Shown here: piece after piece, positions 18,400 through 28,600 of the stretch | Layout: every line of letters starts with the position of its first letter | Numbering within the stretch: position 1 is the first letter of the stretch | Assembly (NCBI GenBank): GCA_025056215.1 | Contig: JANWWC010000002.1 | Span: forward strand, 207,922 to 271,921 | Source of the DNA: Cytophagales bacterium | GTDB taxonomy: Bacteria; Bacteroidota; Bacteroidia; Cytophagales; Flammeovirgaceae | DNA length: 64,000 nt | Reading direction: 5' to 3' | The notes under the pieces: generated by a model | Seen by the model: the letters and a program-made list of their open reading frames with translations, nothing else | What the model was told of the DNA's origin: nothing | Databases searched by the model: none | Program-made: the position numbers and the translations under genes

Positions 18400-19425
18400 A
18401 TGTTACCAGAAATTGAAAATGTAAAAGCTGAAATAATTAATTACACAATTTCAAACAAAAAAGAACTGGAGGAATTTCGAATTAAATATATTGGTCAGAA
18501 AGGTCTTATCAAAGAGTTGTTCGGCCTTATGAAAACAGTAGCGCCTCAACAACGCAAAGAACTAGGGCTCCAGTTGAATGCACTCAAAGAAATGGCAGAA
18601 GCCAAATTTAAGGAATACCAAGAAAGATTTGAAAACCAAACAAATGAACCTATTCTTCCTCCTTATGACCTCACATTGCCCGTTATTCCTGATAGTTTAG
18701 GAGGCTTGCATCCAATCAGTATCACGCTTAATCGCATCATTCGTATTTTTCGAAATATTGGCTTCGATATTTCAGAGGGTCCCGAAATAGAGGACGATTG
18801 GCACAATTTTACCGCTCTCAATTTTCCGCACAATCACCCTGCCCGCGAAATGCAAGATACCTTTTTTATTGAAAAAAATCCTGATATTTTGTTAAGAACT
18901 CACACATCCTCTGTGCAAGTGCGCGTTTTAGAATCCAAACATCCTCCTATTCGAACGCTTTCTCCTGGAAGAGTTTATCGCAACGAAGCAATTTCAGCAC
19001 GTGCTCACTGTATTTTTCACCAAATAGAAGGCTTATTTGTCGATAAGAATGTAAGTTTCGCCGATTTGAAACAGACGCTGCTTTACTTTGCGCAAGAACT
19101 CTTCGGAAAGCACGTAAAAATTCGCATGCGCCCTTCTTTTTTCCCGTTCACCGAACCAAGCGCTGAAGTAGATGTTTTCTTAGGAACAGAAACCGAAGCT
19201 GACCGTAAACTTACCAAAGGAACGGGCTGGCTCGAAATTGGAGGTTGTGGCATGGTAGACCCCTACGTTTTTAAAGCTTGCGGAATAGATGCCGAAACTT
19301 ATACAGGCTTCGCTTTTGGCATGGGAATTGAACGCATTGCAATGATTCTTTACCAAATCAAAGATTTGCGCTTGTTTACTGAAAATGACATTCGATTTTT
19401 AAAGCAATTTATTCGCATCTCTTAA
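18400..19425 (+). CDS. pheS: Phenylalanine--tRNA ligase alpha subunit
   Basis: Charges tRNA-Phe as the alpha part of the alpha2-beta2 enzyme. The 341 residues match the usual length. An N-terminal coiled-coil arm (about 1-90) is followed by the class II catalytic core with motif 2 'GRVYRNEAISARAHCIFHQIEG' (cited here in two pieces: GRVYRNEA and HCIFHQIEG) and motif 3 'FGMGIERIAMI'. The ATG at 18400 gives the standard start MLPEIENVK; an upstream in-frame TTG at 18376 is less likely. It lies 46 nt after the MBL gene and 2 nt before the SGNH gene. pheT is not in the window. Confidence 0.95.
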   Translation: MLPEIENVKAEIINYTISNKKELEEFRIKYIGQKGLIKELFGLMKTVAPQQRKELGLQLNALKEMAEAKFKEYQERFENQTNEPILPPYDLTLPVIPDSLGGLHPISITLNRIIRIFRNIGFDISEGPEIEDDWHNFTALNFPHNHPAREMQDTFFIEKNPDILLRTHTSSVQVRVLESKHPPIRTLSPGRVYRNEAISARAHCIFHQIEGLFVDKNVSFADLKQTLLYFAQELFGKHVKIRMRPSFFPFTEPSAEVDVFLGTETEADRKLTKGTGWLEIGGCGMVDPYVFKACGIDAETYTGFAFGMGIERIAMILYQIKDLRLFTENDIRFLKQFIRIS

Positions 19426-19427
19426 AT

Positions 19428-20897
19428 ATGGTAACTCATGCCCGAATTCTTTTCTTATTCATTTATATAGGAGGACTAATTGCTTTATTAATGTGGATGT
19501 CTCCTACCAAAATTCAGATGTTAGGATATGAACTCCGGATGTTTCATTTAAAAGATTTATCCTCTTACGTAACAACTAACCAAAAAGCTCTTGAAATATT
19601 ATCCACAAAAATGGAAGCACTCAACGACCTCAATTCTCTTTCTGAAAAACAAGACTTCTCAGATGTACAAGCTGATACTAGTAGTTATCAAAACAAAATC
19701 GAATATCCAGAAAATGCTGAAGACGCTCTTGACGGATTTTTTGAAGCTCTTTATACACTCAAAGAAAGAAAATATCTTATTCGCATACTTCATTACGGAG
19801 ATTCGCAACTCGAAGGAGATCGCATTACAGAACATCTCCGCGCCCAACTTCAAAACCGCTTTGGTGGTTGTGGTGTAGGCTGGATTCCAATAGTAGAACT
19901 CGATAATATCCGAAGCACTCTTTGGCAAAAGGCAAGTTCTCAATGGAAAAAATACGCTGTTTATTCTGATTCTCGGAAAACGGCGCCTCACAGAAGTTAT
20001 GGCTTATTAGGAAGCTATTTTACATTTACTGAAAAAAGCGATTCTGATTTTTCCGTTGCTAATCTTAAAATTGCACCAACTAAAAACTCTTACAAACAGG
20101 CCTCTCAAGTCCAAACAATCAAATGCCATTACTCTACTCATGAAACGGATTCTCTGCGCTTAATTTTAAAATGGAACGATTCCCTCCTGACTGATGAATA
20201 CTTACCTCCGAACACGGAATACGGCGTATATTCTCTTGAAATTTCCAACCAAGAGCCTTTTGAAAACATCTTTATAGAATTTCAAGGAAAAGGAAGCCCC
20301 GAAATTTTTGGAGTTAGCTTAGATTGCAAAGAAGGAATTGCTATCGATAACATAGCTATGCGAGGAAGTTCTGGAACGGATTTTATCCATATTTCACAAA
20401 CTTTACTGAGTAAAATGCTACTTCAAAACAATGTAAAACTTATTATTTGGCAATTTGGAATCAATGTAGTTCCTTACCTTACTAAAGATTTTGATTACTA
20501 CGAAAAAAGTATTTCTGCACAACTCAAGCATATCAAAAATGCTGACCCTAATATTTCTATTTTAGTAGTGGGAGTTTCAGACATGGCAAAAAAAGAAAAC
20601 GGCGAAATAATATCCTACCCCAATCTTACAGCTGTGCGCGATGCACAAAAACGCGCCGCTTTTGCTAACAAATGTGCTTTTTGGGATTTGTATGAAGCCA
20701 TGGGAGGACGCAACTCTATTATTCAGTGGGCAAAACACAAGCCCGCCTATGCTAACCGTGACTTTGCACATTTTACCCGCGAAGGTGCACGCTTTACAGG
20801 AGAATTACTTTACAAAGAGCTCATGAAAGAATATGGAAAATTCCTAAAAAAAAGGAGAATTGAGCTTCATAGCAAAGCACATAGCAATCGTTTGTGA
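19428..20897 (+). CDS. Membrane-anchored SGNH/GDSL-family hydrolase
   Basis: A 489-residue protein with one N-terminal membrane segment (about residues 6-24), so probably anchored in the inner membrane and facing the periplasm. The SGNH elements are visible: block I 'HYGDSQLEG' with Ser126, block II/III 'RGSSGTDF' and 'WQFGINVV', and a C-terminal 'DFAHFT' holding the Asp-x-x-His catalytic pair. Relatives include O-acetylesterases acting on cell-wall or exported polysaccharides; the substrate cannot be told. The start is 2 nt after pheS. Confidence 0.8.
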   Translation: MVTHARILFLFIYIGGLIALLMWMSPTKIQMLGYELRMFHLKDLSSYVTTNQKALEILSTKMEALNDLNSLSEKQDFSDVQADTSSYQNKIEYPENAEDALDGFFEALYTLKERKYLIRILHYGDSQLEGDRITEHLRAQLQNRFGGCGVGWIPIVELDNIRSTLWQKASSQWKKYAVYSDSRKTAPHRSYGLLGSYFTFTEKSDSDFSVANLKIAPTKNSYKQASQVQTIKCHYSTHETDSLRLILKWNDSLLTDEYLPPNTEYGVYSLEISNQEPFENIFIEFQGKGSPEIFGVSLDCKEGIAIDNIAMRGSSGTDFIHISQTLLSKMLLQNNVKLIIWQFGINVVPYLTKDFDYYEKSISAQLKHIKNADPNISILVVGVSDMAKKENGEIISYPNLTAVRDAQKRAAFANKCAFWDLYEAMGGRNSIIQWAKHKPAYANRDFAHFTREGARFTGELLYKELMKEYGKFLKKRRIELHSKAHSNRL

Positions 20898-21030
20898 CGT
20901 TAAAGAGACCCATTTCTCGTTTTTTTAGCAAGAAAACACAAGAAAGCCTGCAAAAATATTTTTTATTTTCGACTTTTTTTTGAATAATTTGCAAACCGCA
21001 ACGTTAGCTATTTACCCAAAGCAATCAGTT

Positions 21031-22158
21031 ATGATGTTAAAACGTCAACACTTCGTATTTTCAGCACTTACTTTTTGTACTTTGTTGGTAAAAAGTAATT
21101 GCTTATTAGCACAAGAATACATTCTAGCAAGAAATTCAGGTATTTCTCCTATCTTAAAGAAAAAGAAAGAAAAACAACAAAGCAAAAACGTTGAAAACAC
21201 CGCACTCATCAAACAAGTTTATACAGAAATACCTGAAAATGACTCTTTTTTAGAAACCTCATCTTCTTACGTAGTAGAAAATTATTCTTGGCAAAAAGAA
21301 GGAAAATGCGAGATGTATGAAAATTATTTTGGTTGGAAAGACGATTGTGAAACTGTTCCTTCTGCTAAAATTTACAAACAAGTTGATGAGACATGTTCAG
21401 AAAAAGTGTGGCTTTCAGATACGTTAGCTGTTTCGCCTAAATATTTGTTTAAATTTCCATACTACAATATCTGGGATACCAAAACAGTTGATCCTTATGA
21501 CTTTGATATAAGAAAAATTACAGAATACGATTCTATTACTCTTCAGCTTTACAACATAGAAGAAGGGAAAAGTTGGTCTCCTCCACTTTACAAAACAACT
21601 AAAAATTCAGATTTTGGCTTCCGCCGATATCGATGGCACCACGGAATAGATTTAGATTTGAACATCGGAGATTCTATCTTTGCGGTGTTTGATGGCATAG
21701 TAAGAATTGCTAAATACAACAGAGGAGGATACGGCTGGTACGTGCTTATTCGTCATGAAAACGGATTAGAAACTCTCTACGGTCATTTGAGCAAATACTT
21801 TGTAAAGCCAGGACAAGAAATTAAAGCAGGACAACTCATCGGGCTCGGTGGCAACACAGGAAGGAGTACAGGTCCCCACCTTCATTTCGAAGTAAGATAC
21901 TTTGGACGAGCATTTAACCCCGAAGCTATTTTCGATTTCGATAACGATACTCTCAAATACCAATATTTTACTCTTACTCAAAAGCACTATCAAGAGCAAC
22001 TAAACCGCTCCAAAGCACAATTTCATCGCGTTCGTACGGGCGATACCATCGGAAAGCTCGCTTCCATGTATGGAACATCTGTAGCTACTATTTGCCGTTT
22101 GAATGGTATTAGCAAAAAAACCATTTTACGTCCTGGCAGAAGTATTCGCATACGCTGA
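21031..22158 (+). CDS. M23-family metallopeptidase with C-terminal LysM
   Basis: A 375-residue secreted protein with a signal peptide ending near 'NCLLAQ' (ATG 21031 chosen over a TTG at 20980). The M23 endopeptidase (LytM/lysostaphin-type) domain shows the zinc ligands in 'HHGIDLD' and 'GPHLHFEV' and the 'YGHLSKY' motif. A LysM domain ('RVRTGDTIGKLASMYG ... LRPGRSIRIR') ends the protein. It probably cleaves or remodels peptidoglycan cross-links in the periplasm. Its stop overlaps the start of the next ABC ATPase (ATGA), suggesting coupled translation. All main zinc residues are present, so it is likely active rather than an EnvC-type activator. Confidence 0.88.
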   Translation: MMLKRQHFVFSALTFCTLLVKSNCLLAQEYILARNSGISPILKKKKEKQQSKNVENTALIKQVYTEIPENDSFLETSSSYVVENYSWQKEGKCEMYENYFGWKDDCETVPSAKIYKQVDETCSEKVWLSDTLAVSPKYLFKFPYYNIWDTKTVDPYDFDIRKITEYDSITLQLYNIEEGKSWSPPLYKTTKNSDFGFRRYRWHHGIDLDLNIGDSIFAVFDGIVRIAKYNRGGYGWYVLIRHENGLETLYGHLSKYFVKPGQEIKAGQLIGLGGNTGRSTGPHLHFEVRYFGRAFNPEAIFDFDNDTLKYQYFTLTQKHYQEQLNRSKAQFHRVRTGDTIGKLASMYGTSVATICRLNGISKKTILRPGRSIRIR

Positions 22159-22790
22159 TGCTCATTGTAAAAAATTTAAAAGTACAGGTATCCCAATTTA
22201 AAGAAATAAGCTATCCCTCTTTTTCTCTTGCAGAAAGTGAAAAATTATTAATCAGCGGAAACTCTGGTAGCGGAAAGACCACTCTACTTTATACAATCGC
22301 AGGACTTTTAAAACCTTCTCAGGGAGAAATTATTTGGAAAAATACTACCATCTCTCAACTTTCTAAAAAACAAGCAGACGCTTTTCGAGCTCGATACATA
22401 GGCTTCGCTACTCAAAAACCTTTCTTCATTGATAGCCTTAATGTGTTGCAAAACTTAGTACTAGCTCAAAAAATTGCTCAACAAACCGTTCATATGCCGA
22501 GTATTCAACAAACAGTAGCCGCACTCGGAATCGAACACATCCTTCACCAGCGCATCCAGTCTTTAAGTGCAGGAGAACTACAGCGCCTATCATTAGCGCG
22601 CTCACTGCTCAACCGTCCTGCTTTGTTATTAGCCGACGAGCCTACAGCCAACTTAGATGACCACAATTGTCAAGCAATTTTACAACTTTTGTTAGATGTA
22701 GCTCAACATCAAAACCTTACTATTCTTGTCGCATCGCACGATAAAAGACTTTTCGAACTATTCAAAAATCGCCTTACATTATCTAACTGA
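22158..22790 (+). CDS. ABC transporter ATP-binding protein, LolD-like
   Basis: A compact 210-residue ABC ATPase with Walker A GNSGSGKT (34-41), signature 'LSAGELQRLSLARSL', Walker B 'LLLADEPTANLD' and an H-loop 'VASHDKRLF'. The size and 'DEPTANLD' place it in the LolD/MacB/FtsE group that works with FtsX/LolE-type permeases. No such permease is encoded next to it. The 4-nt overlap with the M23 peptidase gene hints at a shared envelope role, as with FtsE and LytM-type factors, but this is inference. Confidence 0.8.
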   Translation: MLIVKNLKVQVSQFKEISYPSFSLAESEKLLISGNSGSGKTTLLYTIAGLLKPSQGEIIWKNTTISQLSKKQADAFRARYIGFATQKPFFIDSLNVLQNLVLAQKIAQQTVHMPSIQQTVAALGIEHILHQRIQSLSAGELQRLSLARSLLNRPALLLADEPTANLDDHNCQAILQLLLDVAQHQNLTILVASHDKRLFELFKNRLTLSN

Positions 22791-22820
22791 TTACTAAACT
22801 GTGTTTTTAGCGAATATTTA

Positions 22821-23981
22821 TCACTTGCGAAAGTATGTTTTTGATGCATACCAAGTTCTTGTAATATTAGCAACCGTATAAGAAATCCATTGAGGAGCTC
22901 GGGTAATAGCATTTTCCAAAGAAGAAGGTTCAGAAAGAATAGAGTAAATTCCGCAAAAAAATTCGTAGAGCTCAGAAATATCTGCTGCATAGCTACCACA
23001 AATTCCTACAACTGGAATTTGATATAATTTTGCAAAGCGTGCTACTGTAACAGGCACTTTTCCATAAAGAGTTTGCTTATCGATTCGCCCTTCTCCTGTA
23101 ATGACTAAGTCCGTAGAAGAATTAAGCTGTTCAAGAAATTGATTTCCTTGGATAATATCCCAAATGGTTTCAGCGCCTTTTTTCATGTGGGCACTACAGT
23201 AAGCCATAAGCGCAAAACCTAAACCGCCTGCAGCACCACTTCCAGGCTTAGATGCGTCATCTTTTTCTAAAACGAGTCCTGTGAGTTGAGCAAAGTGCAT
23301 CAAGTTTTTCTCCAAAATTTCTACCATCGCTGCATCTGCTCCTTTTTGAGGAGCAAATACACGGGAGGCACCATATTTTCCTAATAGAGGATTGGTTACG
23401 TCGCAAGCTACTGTAATAGAAACCTGATTTGAATTGTAACACATCTCACTTGTATCGATGAATGCAATTTGGGAAAGATTGCCACCTGTAAGACGTGGAA
23501 TAGGCTGTCGTTCATTATCAAGAAACCTTACACCCAGAGCTTGCAACATTCCTGCACCAGCGTCGTTAGTAGCGCTTCCCCCTATAAATACAACCACATG
23601 CTTAGCTCCTTTTTGGATAGCTTCTTTAATCAGTTGTCCTGTCCCGAATGTGTTAGTATAAAGAGGATTGCGCTCTCTTTCTTCAAGAAGCATCAACCCT
23701 GATGCTTTTGCCATTTCAATAATAGCTGTTTGAGTCTGAGAGAACCAACCCCAATAAGTTTGTACTGGTTTTCCTAAAGGGTTTTGAACTGTTGTCCAGA
23801 TTTTTTCTCCGCGTTGGCTAGCAAGTACGACATCAAGAGAACCTTCCCCTCCATCAGCCATAGGAAGTAAAACAGTATGAATGGGCAACCCTGTTTGATG
23901 GATTCCTGCCTGAGCATATTGACAAACTTCAAACGCTGTGGCACAGCTTTTAAAGCTATCAGGGGCTAATAAGATTCTCAT
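22821..23981 (-). CDS. glxK: Glycerate 2-kinase
   Basis: A 386-residue kinase of the GlxK/GarK family that phosphorylates D-glycerate, normally to 2-phosphoglycerate. Family motifs are clear: 'MRILLAPDSFKSCATA' at the start, 'MADGGEGSLDV', 'FIGGSATNDAGAGMLQALG' and 'DLVITGEGRIDKQTLYGK'. The length is typical. It lies 3 nt downstream of the GH3-family gene, so both are probably on one transcript. It ends 30 nt from the convergent LolD-like gene. Confidence 0.92.
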   Translation of the reverse strand: MRILLAPDSFKSCATAFEVCQYAQAGIHQTGLPIHTVLLPMADGGEGSLDVVLASQRGEKIWTTVQNPLGKPVQTYWGWFSQTQTAIIEMAKASGLMLLEERERNPLYTNTFGTGQLIKEAIQKGAKHVVVFIGGSATNDAGAGMLQALGVRFLDNERQPIPRLTGGNLSQIAFIDTSEMCYNSNQVSITVACDVTNPLLGKYGASRVFAPQKGADAAMVEILEKNLMHFAQLTGLVLEKDDASKPGSGAAGGLGFALMAYCSAHMKKGAETIWDIIQGNQFLEQLNSSTDLVITGEGRIDKQTLYGKVPVTVARFAKLYQIPVVGICGSYAADISELYEFFCGIYSILSEPSSLENAITRAPQWISYTVANITRTWYASKTYFRK

Positions 23982-23984
23982 GAA

Positions 23985-25505
23985 CTAAGAAAGTGCTTTC
24001 TGCATCATGCTGAGAAGTTCTTCTACAAATTGCCTGTCATTGGCAAGTCTCGGTACTTTATTTTGTCCGCCGAGTTTTCCGCGTTTTTTAAGCCATTCAT
24101 AGAATGTTCCTTTAGGAGCAACATGCACCACAGGCATTCCTAAAGCTATATCGCCACTTCTTTTTGCATCATAATCAGCATTAATTTGGCGCAAATAGTA
24201 ATCTAAAAGAATAGTAAACTGTTCAATGTTTTGAGGTTCTTTCTCAAACTCAATAATCCATTCGTGCCCTCCTTTTTGATGAGTGGTTAGATAAATAGGA
24301 GCCGCTGTAAAATTTGAGATGCGAGCACCTAGTTCGCGGCAAGTAAAAGTAAGCGCTTGTTCGGCGTTTTCTACCATAAGCTCTTCTCCGAAAGCATTAA
24401 TATAATGCTTAGTTCGCCCTGTCACTTTAATGCGATAAGGACTTGTAGAGGTAAACTTAACCAAGTCTCCGATAAGGTAACGCCACAGACCTCCATTTGT
24501 AGAAATCACAAGTGCATAGTTTTTACCGGTTTCTACCTCCTGAAGCGTTAAAACTTTAGGATTTTCATTATGAAGTTCTTCAAAAGGAATGAATTCGTAG
24601 TAAATACCATAATCGAGCATGAGAAGCATATCATCTCTATCGAGTTGGTCTTGTACTCCAAAAAAACCTTCTGATGCATTATAAGTTTCCATAAAGCGGA
24701 CCTCTTCTCCCATAATTTGCTTAAAAGAGTCGTAATAAGGTGCAAAAGAGACTCCTCCGTGTACGTATAGCTCAAAGTTTTTCCAAACCTCTTTTATATG
24801 CTTCTTTCTCGTTACTTCCAATACTTTTTTTAAAATCATAAGGCTCCACGTAGGCACGCCTTGCATAGAAGTTACATTCAAATTTTTAGTTTCTTCGGCC
24901 ATGCGCGTGATTTTATCTTCCCATTTTTCCATAAGTGCAGTTTCTATGCTTGGCGTACGCATAAATTCTGCCCACAGCGGAAGATTTTTCATTAAAAGAG
25001 CTGAAACATCTCCGTAGTGTGTTCTGGGATTGAGATGATTACGCTGCAAGCTGCCTCCTACTCCCATATTTTTTCCCGTAAAAATTTTCGTGTGAGGATT
25101 ATTGCGCACGTACATCGCAATCAAATCCTTTCCCGCTTTATAGTGGCAACCTTGAAAAGATTCATTTGAAACAGGAATAAACTTATTGCGCGCGTTAGTC
25201 GTCCCAGATGATTTAGAGAACCACTTAATAGGAGTACTCCACAATACATTTTGTTCTCCTTTTAAACACCGTTCTATGTAAGGGAATAGCGCTTCATAGG
25301 TTGAAACAGGAACTTGTTTTTGAAAGTCTGCAACTGATTTGATGCGAGCGTATCCATACTTTTTCCCCCATTCTGTGTATTGGGCAGATTGAATTAAATG
25401 ATTGAAGACTTTTTGTTGTACTTCATGAGGATGCAATTTGAAATTTTCTATTTGAGCGAGGCGACGCCTCATCAATCCATTGAAAATGTAATTGAGAAAA
25501 TCCAT
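23985..25505 (-). CDS. GH3 (auxin-responsive promoter) family acyl-acid-amido synthetase-like protein
   Basis: A 506-residue member of the GH3 family of the ANL adenylating superfamily. An ATP/AMP-binding motif 'FSKSSGTTNARNKF' lies around residues 96-109, with a second motif 'YNASEGFFG' and a C-terminal hinge 'VTGRTKHYINAFGEEL'. Plant relatives join amino acids to jasmonate or auxin. Bacteroidota homologues are common, and their substrates are mostly undefined. A -7-like box TATTTTTG lies just upstream. It is followed after 3 nt by glycerate kinase. Confidence 0.88.
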   Translation of the reverse strand: MDFLNYIFNGLMRRRLAQIENFKLHPHEVQQKVFNHLIQSAQYTEWGKKYGYARIKSVADFQKQVPVSTYEALFPYIERCLKGEQNVLWSTPIKWFSKSSGTTNARNKFIPVSNESFQGCHYKAGKDLIAMYVRNNPHTKIFTGKNMGVGGSLQRNHLNPRTHYGDVSALLMKNLPLWAEFMRTPSIETALMEKWEDKITRMAEETKNLNVTSMQGVPTWSLMILKKVLEVTRKKHIKEVWKNFELYVHGGVSFAPYYDSFKQIMGEEVRFMETYNASEGFFGVQDQLDRDDMLLMLDYGIYYEFIPFEELHNENPKVLTLQEVETGKNYALVISTNGGLWRYLIGDLVKFTSTSPYRIKVTGRTKHYINAFGEELMVENAEQALTFTCRELGARISNFTAAPIYLTTHQKGGHEWIIEFEKEPQNIEQFTILLDYYLRQINADYDAKRSGDIALGMPVVHVAPKGTFYEWLKKRGKLGGQNKVPRLANDRQFVEELLSMMQKALS

Positions 25506-25530
25506 GCAATAGAAGTTTACAATTTATTTA

Positions 25531-25538
25531 CAAAAATA
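25531..25538 (-). promoter_or_regulatory. Candidate -7 box for the GH3-family gene
   Basis: TATTTTTG on the minus strand matches TAnnTTTG and lies 25 bases upstream of the ATG at 25505. No clear TTTG is seen at the usual -33 spacing, so the call is tentative. Confidence 0.35.
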
Positions 25539-25687
25539 GCGAAAAATGGTTGAATATAAAAATCTGTTTCAGGTAGCTTGCTTATTATTTAAAGTAAACT
25601 TAACGCAGCCTTGCAAAAGAAATGTTCGACAATTCTCTTTCTTTGTGTACAAAAAATTTAGACTACTAAAATAATATAGTTTGGTCG

Positions 25688-28600
25688 ATGAAAAATACTG
25701 TTTATTTTCTTGCGTATTGGGTAGTATTGCCGACATCGCTCTTTGCCCAAATTACTACATCTGCTATTAGTGGAATCGTAAGAGAATTTGCAACCAAAGC
25801 GACTATTCCAGGAGCCAATGTATTAGCTACTCACGTACCAAGCGGAACGCATTACGGCGCCTCTACAGACATCGACGGACGCTATCGCCTTACAGGACTC
25901 AAGCCCGGAGGACCTTACACAGTCCGCGTTTCATTTATAGGGTTCCAAAGCGATTCTGTTACAAACATTTTTTTAGAACTCGGGAACCCTACTACTATAG
26001 ATTTTAAACTGCGCGAAGAAAATTTCCAGTTACAAGAAGTTACTATCGTTTCAGAAAAAGACCCTTTGTTTGATGCGGGACGCATGGGAATGGAAACGAC
26101 AGTAAGTTCACGCGAAATTGCTACTATGCCCACCCTTACGCGCAGTTTATCCGATTTTACTAGGATGACACCTCAAGCTAATCTTACCAACGGCGGTATT
26201 TCATTTGCAGGAATGAATAACCGATTTAATAACATCAGCATTGATGGAGCGGTAAGTAACGACGTTTTTGGGCTCTCACAAGCAGGAACTCCTGGCGGAC
26301 GTCAAGGTGCTAACCTAATTAGCTTAGATGCTGTTCAAGCCCTTCAAATCGTACTCACTCCTTTCGATGTGCGTCAGAGCGGTTTTGTAGGAGGTGGAAT
26401 CAACGCTATTACGCGTTCTGGCTCTAATCAGACAGAGGGCTCTGCTTACTTTTATACGCGAGGCTTTAGCAAAAATAACCCTTTCACTGGTACAAAAATA
26501 CAAGAGAGTACTATAGACAAAACTAGCTTCTATCGATATAACTACGGAGCCCGCATCGGAGGGGCAATTGTGAAAGATAAGTTATTCTACTTTGTGAACT
26601 TTGAAAGAATTGACGAAGGAAGTCCTTACACTACTAGGGTAGAAAATGGACGTATTCTACTCAACAATTCACAAATAGTTCCTGACTATGCAGATGCTTA
26701 TAACCAAATTAAAGCCATCAAAGATTATGTAGATAGCGTTTACGGTTATAATGTCGGTGAAATCGAAGCCAGACCGATCTTCCGACAAGAAAACAACGAA
26801 CTCACTACTCGTATAGATTGGAATATCAGCCAAAAACATAAGTTTACTGTCCGATATACTTATAATCAAGGAAAAACAAACGACCAATTTACAAGTAGTC
26901 GAACCAACTTTATTTTTAACAATGCAGGATTCTACCTCAACTTTACCAAAAACAACATCGTTACAGAACTTCAAAGCCGTTTTTCTAACAAACTAAGCAA
27001 TGAATTTCGCATAGGTTATAACCGCTTACGAGACGATAGCCAACCTATGGCGCGCGATTTTCCTAATACTCGTATTCGCTTAGGACAAGACTTTGCAAAT
27101 GCCTCTGTCTATTTCGGTACCGATCGAGATAGAGGAGCTAATTACATGCATCAAGATTTAATTGAAATTACTGATAACCTCACTTATTTTCATCGAAAAC
27201 ATACTTTTGTAGTCGGAACAAGAAATGAAATTTTTTACTTCGACAATCTCTATATGCGATATGTAACAGGACGCTTCGAATACGGTTCTTTTGATGAGTT
27301 TAAGGCAGCTACTCCATCTTTGTTTGAAAAAACATACGCAAGCGATCCTACTCAGTACAAAGTATCTGCCAAACTGACAGCTGCTCAGTTCGGATTTTAT
27401 GCACAAGATGAAATTCAATGGGAAAAATTGTCGCTTTCTTTAGGAATCCGGGCAGATATACCTGTTTTAGCTGGAAATGTAAATCGCAACGAACGATTTG
27501 AAGTGCAGTTTGGCTATCGAAATAATGTAGTACCTCGTACTCAAGTATTATGGTCGCCGCGTATCGGATTTAATTGGACTCCAGAACCAGAAACCCGCAA
27601 AATCCAAATTCGAGGAGGTATCGGTATTTTTTCAGGACGCTCTCCTTTCGTTTGGATTATGAATCAATTTGCTAATGATGGAATTCGCTACAATCGCGCC
27701 ATTTATACAAGAGCAAACGATATCAATCAATGGGTATTTCCTTCTAATGCTACTCAACAAGAACGTCAGAGAATTATCGGAGATCCTCGATATCGACCTG
27801 CAGGAAGTACCGTCACCGAAATTAACATGACGACCGACCGTTTGCGCTACCCGCAAGTATTGCGCACTATGCTTGCAGTAGATTTTAAACTTCCTTTCAG
27901 CATGAGCGGAAGCGTAGAAGCCATGTATGGAAAAACATTATCTGATATCTATGTAAGAAACATCGGCGTAGCACCCAAAGCGCCCCGCGGAACAGATACA
28001 ATACTCGTTTCTTCTGATGGTCGAATGTTATACGGATATCAGCCTTCTGCTCCTGCTCCTTTTCAGGGTTCAGCCAATTTTTACGATGGAGTCTTCTTTA
28101 ACAACGTATATGTTTTAGAAAATACGAGTTTAGGTCATCAACTTACCTTGACCCACAAATTAGAAAAGAAAGGCAAAAATTATTTAGCAAGTTTGGCTTA
28201 TTCTCAAATCGAGGCCAAGGATGTAGCCAGTTTAGACGCAAGTACTGCCGGTTCCAACTTTGCTAATAGCTTAGTAGCAGGCAACAACTTCAACAATCCT
28301 TCTTTAAGTTATTCTGATTTTGCAATTAAAAATCGTTTAGTTGGAGCATTTAACTACACCTTTAACAAATACAGTAAACGAACCTCTACCAGCATAGGCA
28401 TTTTCTACAACGGACAAAACAACGGACGTGCCTCCTATATTGTTACAGGGGATGCTAATTTTGATGGTGTTAATGGAAATGACTTGATGTATATTCCTAA
28501 AAATGTGAAAGATGAATTTGCTTTCGCAAGCGCAACTTTTGGAGGAGTAAGCTATACACCCGAACAACAAGCAGAGGCTTTCGAAAAATTTATCCAAGAA

